Origin: Acidobacteriota bacterium
GTDB taxonomy: Bacteria; Acidobacteriota; Terriglobia; Terriglobales; Acidobacteriaceae
Direction: 5' to 3'
NCBI GenBank assembly: GCA_021781255.1
Contig: JAJXXG010000905.1
Span: 1 to 10,631, forward strand
DNA length: 10,631 nt
The position numbers and the translations under genes are program-made. Positions 7,269 to 10,631 of this stretch are shown here, one piece after another. Each line of letters begins with the position of its first letter. Positions within the stretch are counted from its first letter, which is position 1. The notes below the pieces were generated by a model, which made no database searches, was not told the origin of the DNA, and worked only from the letters and a program-made list of their open reading frames with translations.

Positions 7269-7280
7269 GGCACCCATTCA

Positions 7281-7315
7281 AGCAGGCAAGCCACCACGGG
7301 CTGGCCTGCTCTTTC
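7281..7315 (+). terminator. Probable terminator of the ars operon, perhaps bidirectional
   Basis: AGCAGGC (7281-7287) pairs with GCCTGCT (7304-7310), and AGCC (7289-7292) with GGCT (7299-7302), with one mismatch between the arms and a 6-nt loop. The following CTTTCC is only a weak U-tract. It lies between the converging acr3 and glk stops, so it may serve both, though the minus-strand side has no U-run either. Confidence 0.5.
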
Positions 7316-7330
7316 CAATGCTCAATTCCC

Positions 7331-8350
7331 TCAGAACTTGATCGACGCGGCGCGCGGTGAGATGCCGCTGAGTTCAGCGGCGCGGGCTTCGGCGTAGGCG
7401 GCTGCGCCCATGAGGGCAGCGCGGCTCTCCAGAATAATGCGCACCGGCATGTTGATGAGCAACTGGCTCAAGCGGCCCTTGTCGATAAAGGCTTTCATGA
7501 ACTGGCCGTCCTTCAGCTTTTCCAGAATGCGCGGAGCGATGCCGCCGCCCACATAGAGGCCGCCGACGGAGAGGATTTTGAGGGCAAGGTTGCCGGCCTC
7601 GGCGCCGTAGATGGAGACGAACATGTCGAGGGCCTTCTCGCAGATTTCGCTTTTGGCGGCGAGGGCCACCTCGGTAATCACAGCGTTGGGGTCTTCGGCG
7701 GCGATGCGCGCGGCAAGCCAGTTGGGCTCGTCGATGCCGCGCACCTCGCGCAGAAACTCGTAGATGTTGGTTAGGCCCATGCCGCTGACGACACGCTCGT
7801 AGCTGATGCGGCCGTGGTACTTCTGCTTGAGGAAGCGCAGGAGGTCGATTTCGTTCTCGTTGCGCGGGGCAAAGTCCGTGTGGCCGCCCTCTGAGGGGAA
7901 AGGCTGGTGCGCGCGGCCGTTCCAGGCGAGGAAGGCTTCGCCCAGGCCGGTGCCGGCGGCGATGAGCGCGCGATTACCCATCTGGCTGGGGTCGCCATCG
8001 CTCAGGGTGTAAATCTGGTTGGACGTCAGCTCGGCAATGCCGTAGCCGTTGGCCTCAAGGTCATTGATGAGGAAGACGTGCTGGATACTGAGGCTCGCGG
8101 AAAGCTCGCGGCTGTCGAGGGTCCAGGGCAGGTTGGTGAGGCGCAGGCGGCCGTCGCGCACGGGGCCGGGCACGCCAAAGCAGGCCGCGGTCGCCTTATC
8201 GCTGCCCAGGAAAAGCTTCACGATTTCTTCAAGGCCGCTGTGTTCCTTGGCCGGGAACCGCTCGTCGCGGGAAATCTCAAGTTTGCCGTTGATAAAGTTG
8301 TACAGCGCCAGGTGGACCTTGGTGCCGCCTACGTCGCCTGCCAGAATCAT
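7331..8350 (-). CDS. glk: Glucokinase
   Basis: The product is 339 residues, close to the usual bacterial Glk size. It phosphorylates glucose to glucose 6-phosphate with ATP in the cytoplasm. The phosphate-binding motif GDVGGTK (residues 5-11) opens the protein. LINDLEANGYGI carries the catalytic Asp (D97). GTGLGEA (133-139) and SEGGHTDFAP (153-162) are the glucose-site motifs of the Escherichia coli-type glucokinase family, and LYVGGGIAPR is the second ATP-site motif. It lacks the CxCGxxGC zinc motif of ROK kinases, so it belongs to the Glk family proper. The ATG overlaps the pgl stop (ATGA), and GGAGA lies 7 bases upstream. With pgl it supplies carbon to the oxidative pentose phosphate route. 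Confidence 0.93.
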   Translation of the reverse strand: MILAGDVGGTKVHLALYNFINGKLEISRDERFPAKEHSGLEEIVKLFLGSDKATAACFGVPGPVRDGRLRLTNLPWTLDSRELSASLSIQHVFLINDLEANGYGIAELTSNQIYTLSDGDPSQMGNRALIAAGTGLGEAFLAWNGRAHQPFPSEGGHTDFAPRNENEIDLLRFLKQKYHGRISYERVVSGMGLTNIYEFLREVRGIDEPNWLAARIAAEDPNAVITEVALAAKSEICEKALDMFVSIYGAEAGNLALKILSVGGLYVGGGIAPRILEKLKDGQFMKAFIDKGRLSQLLINMPVRIILESRAALMGAAAYAEARAAELSGISPRAASIKF

Positions 8351-9144
8351 CTATGTCTCTCCAAAACCCCGCAGCCCTCCCCATCGGTTGCGGGCAGAAG
8401 CGCAGCAGCGGCCTTATCCAGAATCAGTGTGAGTATACCGCCTGAGGGCCAAATCAGTTGACTGGGAAGGCGCTCCGGGTCGCGCGGTCCGGTGAACACC
8501 TCGTGCAGCACGGCGGCCTTGTCTTCTCCGCCGATAAGGAAAAAGACCGACCGCGCATGGTTGATGACCGGCCAGGTCAGCGTGATTCGCCAGGTATCCT
8601 TTTGCGGCACATGGTTGGCCGTGACGAGGCGAGCCATTTCGTGCAGGGCCTCGGTATGCGGGAAGAGTGATGCAGTGTGGCCGTCGTCGCCCATACCCAG
8701 GGCGATCAGGTCAAAGCACGGGCTCTCCGCTCCCTCCAGGCGAAAGCTGTTGCGCAGCTCCGACTCGTAGCGCGCAGAGGCGACTTCCGGCGTCAGCTCG
8801 CCCTCCATGCGGTGAATCTGCTCCGGTCGAAGCGGCACGTGGTCCAGCATGGCCTCGCGGGTCATGCGGAAGTTGCTCTCGGGGTGGTCAGGGGGGACGC
8901 AGCGCTCATCCACCCAAAAGAGGTCGAGCTTGTCCCACGGCATGCGCGAGCGCCACGGCTGTCTGCGGTCGGCCAGCAGCGCAAAGGCAGCCCTGGGCGT
9001 GGAGCCTCCGCTGATGGCGATGCGCGCCCTGCCGCGGGCAGCCACGGATTCTCCGGCCATCTCAACAAAATACTGCGCTGCCCGCCGCGCCAGCGCTGCG
9101 GAATCAGGCTCCACGTAGTACTTGATCCTGAGCATTCTAGACAT
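8347..9144 (-). CDS. pgl: 6-phosphogluconolactonase
   Basis: The product is 265 residues, DevB/SOL type. It hydrolyses 6-phosphogluconolactone to 6-phosphogluconate, the second step of the oxidative pentose phosphate pathway, in the cytoplasm. Family motifs are ISGGSTPR (44-51), the segment FWVDERCVPPDHPESN (76-91), and IALGMGDDGHTASLFPHT (147-164). AGGAG 9 bases before the ATG at 9144 supports this start; a second ATG three codons on is the alternative. Its stop overlaps the glk start by four bases, implying translational coupling. zwf and gnd, often found nearby, are not in the window. It lies 149 bp downstream of the sensor kinase gene, with a possible own promoter in the gap. Confidence 0.93.
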   Translation of the reverse strand: MSRMLRIKYYVEPDSAALARRAAQYFVEMAGESVAARGRARIAISGGSTPRAAFALLADRRQPWRSRMPWDKLDLFWVDERCVPPDHPESNFRMTREAMLDHVPLRPEQIHRMEGELTPEVASARYESELRNSFRLEGAESPCFDLIALGMGDDGHTASLFPHTEALHEMARLVTANHVPQKDTWRITLTWPVINHARSVFFLIGGEDKAAVLHEVFTGPRDPERLPSQLIWPSGGILTLILDKAAAALLPATDGEGCGVLERHR

Positions 9145-9169
9145 CCGCTTTCGCTCCTCTGATTTCTAA

Positions 9170-9198
9170 GTTATACGGGCACTTGAGATCTGGAACAA
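9170..9198 (-). promoter_or_regulatory. Possible promoter of pgl-glk
   Basis: On the minus strand TTGTTC (9198-9193) and TATAAC (9175-9170) are separated by 17 bp, about 25 bases before the pgl ATG. The -10 box matches consensus at 5 of 6 positions but the -35 at only 3 of 6. The rest of the 149-bp gap (9145-9293) shows no other clear signal. Confidence 0.4.
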
Positions 9199-9293
9199 CT
9201 GAGTGGCGTTTGCCGCAATGGCCAGCAGCATCGCGGTGGAATGTTATTGATTGGATGCGGCTCTTGACCGCCGGGAGATAGCGCCTTCTTAAG

Positions 9294-10631
9294 TTATCCG
9301 GCAATTTGTCTGGTTTGTGCCAGGGCCGCCTCCGGCGCGCCTCCGTCTGGGTGCTCCGAGGCCAGCGGGAGTGAGAGAGTAATGCACGCGCCGCCGCCCT
9401 CCCGGTCCGATGCGGAAACGGTTCCGCCATGGGCGCGCACAACAGCATCGACGAACGCGAGGCCAAGGCCGTGTCCCCTGGACTCTTTTCCTTTAACCCG
9501 GCGCTCAAACAGATGAGGCCTGACCTCGGGCGCGAAACCCGGGCCGTCATCCTCCAGCGTGAGCCATGCCGCACTCTTCTTTGTTTCAAGCCGCAAGGTC
9601 ACCGCGCAGTGAGCTGGCAGATGTTTAAGTTCGTTGTCAAAGAGATTTGCAATCATGCGATGCATCAACGCGGCATCCGCATGGATGCGAACCGGGCCGC
9701 TGCAGCGGAGGGTGACGCGCAAATTCTTTTCGGACATTGAAGGCTCATAGAGGTCGATCATGACCTTCAGCAACTCATCCAGTTGAATATCACTGCGCGA
9801 AAGGCGCAGTGCGTCCGCCTTGCCCTCGGCCACGTCGAGTGATGTGTTGAGGAATTCCGTCAGCCGGTCCAATTCCTCAATTGCCGATACCACCGCTTCA
9901 GCCTGCTCGCCAAGCGTGGGTGCCGAGAGCGACATCTCCAGCTTTCCGCGAATCGCCGTCAGCGGGCTGCGAAGGTCGTGGGCCAGCGAGTCAGTAATGG
10001 TGTGCAGCTGATGCATCGAGTTCTCAATGCGATCCAGCATGCGGTTCAGCGTGCGCCCCAGGTGGCCCACCTCGTCGTTGCGCTTGCCGGAGGGCACTCT
10101 GGCGGTCAGGTCCGTGTGCCCAATGTGCGAAGCGGCCTCGGTAATCCTCTGCACCCGACTCAGCATGCGCCGGGTGGTAGAGAAGACAATCGCAAATCCC
10201 AGAAGAACCAGCAGAGGCCAGAGCAGAATGAAGCGGAAGCGGAGCTGTCTCAACACCCTTAGCTCGTCCCGCTCGGAGAGGCCAAGATAAATCAGGCTTC
10301 CATCCTGCATGCGCATTGAGGCCACGCGAAAGGGCACCGCATAGCCTTCTACCTGAATGTCTGCGGGGCGATCCTCGGGGACTCCAGTCTTCTGGATTGC
10401 GTGCAGGAAAGGCGCAACCGTGCCTACCCCAACCCACAAAGTCGGCGTGCCGTTGCCGCTGGTGTGCAGGAAGAATACCGAGTCGTTTGAGCTGGTTTCA
10501 GACAGCAGTTTGTTGGGAATTTCCTTGTTCGCCAGTTCTGCGATTTCCCCCACGACGCGGTCATACAGTGCGTTTCTGGGTGTCTGTTCTGCCACATCGC
10601 CCAGCACTGCCACTTCTCCCAACAGCCACGC
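9294..10631 (-). CDS. HAMP-domain sensor histidine kinase (N-terminus outside window)
   Basis: The frame stays open to the window edge, so the TTG at 10622 is not the real start; 445 residues are visible. It is the sensor of a two-component system in the inner membrane. In visible-part numbering, residues 1-130 are the end of a periplasmic sensor region. FILLWPLLVLLGFAIVF (about 134-150) is the second membrane helix. A HAMP linker follows to about 206. SLAHDLRSPLTAIRG holds the phosphorylated His (H218). The ATPase has N-box NLFDNELKH (N329, N333), DDGPGF (361-366) and GHGLGL (386-391). The architecture resembles CusS-type heavy-metal sensors, but the sensor sequence does not reveal the signal. 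The partner response regulator is probably just upstream, outside the window. The last 25 or so residues are an Ala/Gly-rich tail beyond the kinase core. Confidence 0.9.
   Translation of the reverse strand, partial: AWLLGEVAVLGDVAEQTPRNALYDRVVGEIAELANKEIPNKLLSETSSNDSVFFLHTSGNGTPTLWVGVGTVAPFLHAIQKTGVPEDRPADIQVEGYAVPFRVASMRMQDGSLIYLGLSERDELRVLRQLRFRFILLWPLLVLLGFAIVFSTTRRMLSRVQRITEAASHIGHTDLTARVPSGKRNDEVGHLGRTLNRMLDRIENSMHQLHTITDSLAHDLRSPLTAIRGKLEMSLSAPTLGEQAEAVVSAIEELDRLTEFLNTSLDVAEGKADALRLSRSDIQLDELLKVMIDLYEPSMSEKNLRVTLRCSGPVRIHADAALMHRMIANLFDNELKHLPAHCAVTLRLETKKSAAWLTLEDDGPGFAPEVRPHLFERRVKGKESRGHGLGLAFVDAVVRAHGGTVSASDREGGGACITLSLPLASEHPDGGAPEAALAQTRQIAG

Noticed and set aside
5691..7277. 528-codon open frame antisense to arsC and acr3
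   Set aside because: Its translation is His/Arg/Gln-rich with no recognisable domain, as expected from the complement of GC-rich codons. Both opposite-strand genes are unmistakable.
9137..9589. 150-codon minus-strand frame across the gap between the kinase and pgl
   Set aside because: It overlaps the end of the histidine kinase in another frame and has low-complexity Arg/Ser content and no motif.

Overview
The window looks like chromosomal DNA from an acidobacterium (Acidobacteriota, probably class Terriglobia). This rests on three things: an Oar-like TonB-dependent receptor with the aromatic C-terminus typical of the large receptor families in that group, a generally GC-rich composition, and small proteins of a kind I associate with that phylum. 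The placement is inference; there is no rRNA or other taxonomic marker here.

Layout. Positions 1-2217 hold the C-terminal part of the receptor, which begins before the window and is closed by a textbook intrinsic terminator (2233-2269). A secreted TPR-repeat protein follows on the same strand (2410-3600). Facing it are two small minus-strand genes: a 64-residue protein with a CxxC...HxC zinc-site pattern (3604-3798) and a 90-residue membrane-anchored protein of unknown function (3921-4193).

The centre is an arsenic resistance locus. arsR (minus, 4279-4713) is divergent from arsM-arsC-acr3 (plus, 4788-7268). The 74-bp gap between them holds a near-consensus sigma70-type promoter (TTGACA, 17 bp, TATATT) interleaved with an inverted repeat (CAAATAT / ATATTTG), the expected layout of an ArsR-repressed promoter. 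The proposed logic is that arsenite inactivates ArsR and derepresses the operon. ArsC then reduces arsenate to arsenite, Acr3 exports arsenite, and ArsM methylates it. ArsR, ArsM and Acr3 all carry adjacent-cysteine pairs outside the usual active-site positions.

The right part is on the minus strand. A HAMP-type sensor histidine kinase (9294-10631, N-terminus outside the window) is followed, after a 149-bp gap with a possible promoter, by pgl and glk. These two overlap by 4 bp (ATGA) and feed glucose into the oxidative pentose phosphate pathway. A hairpin at 7281-7310 separates acr3 from the converging glk.

I found no tRNA, rRNA, CRISPR array, insertion sequence or phage gene. No stretch over 300 bp lacks a gene. 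The content is mostly recognisable families; the least explained items are the two small proteins and the cysteine pattern of the ars proteins.
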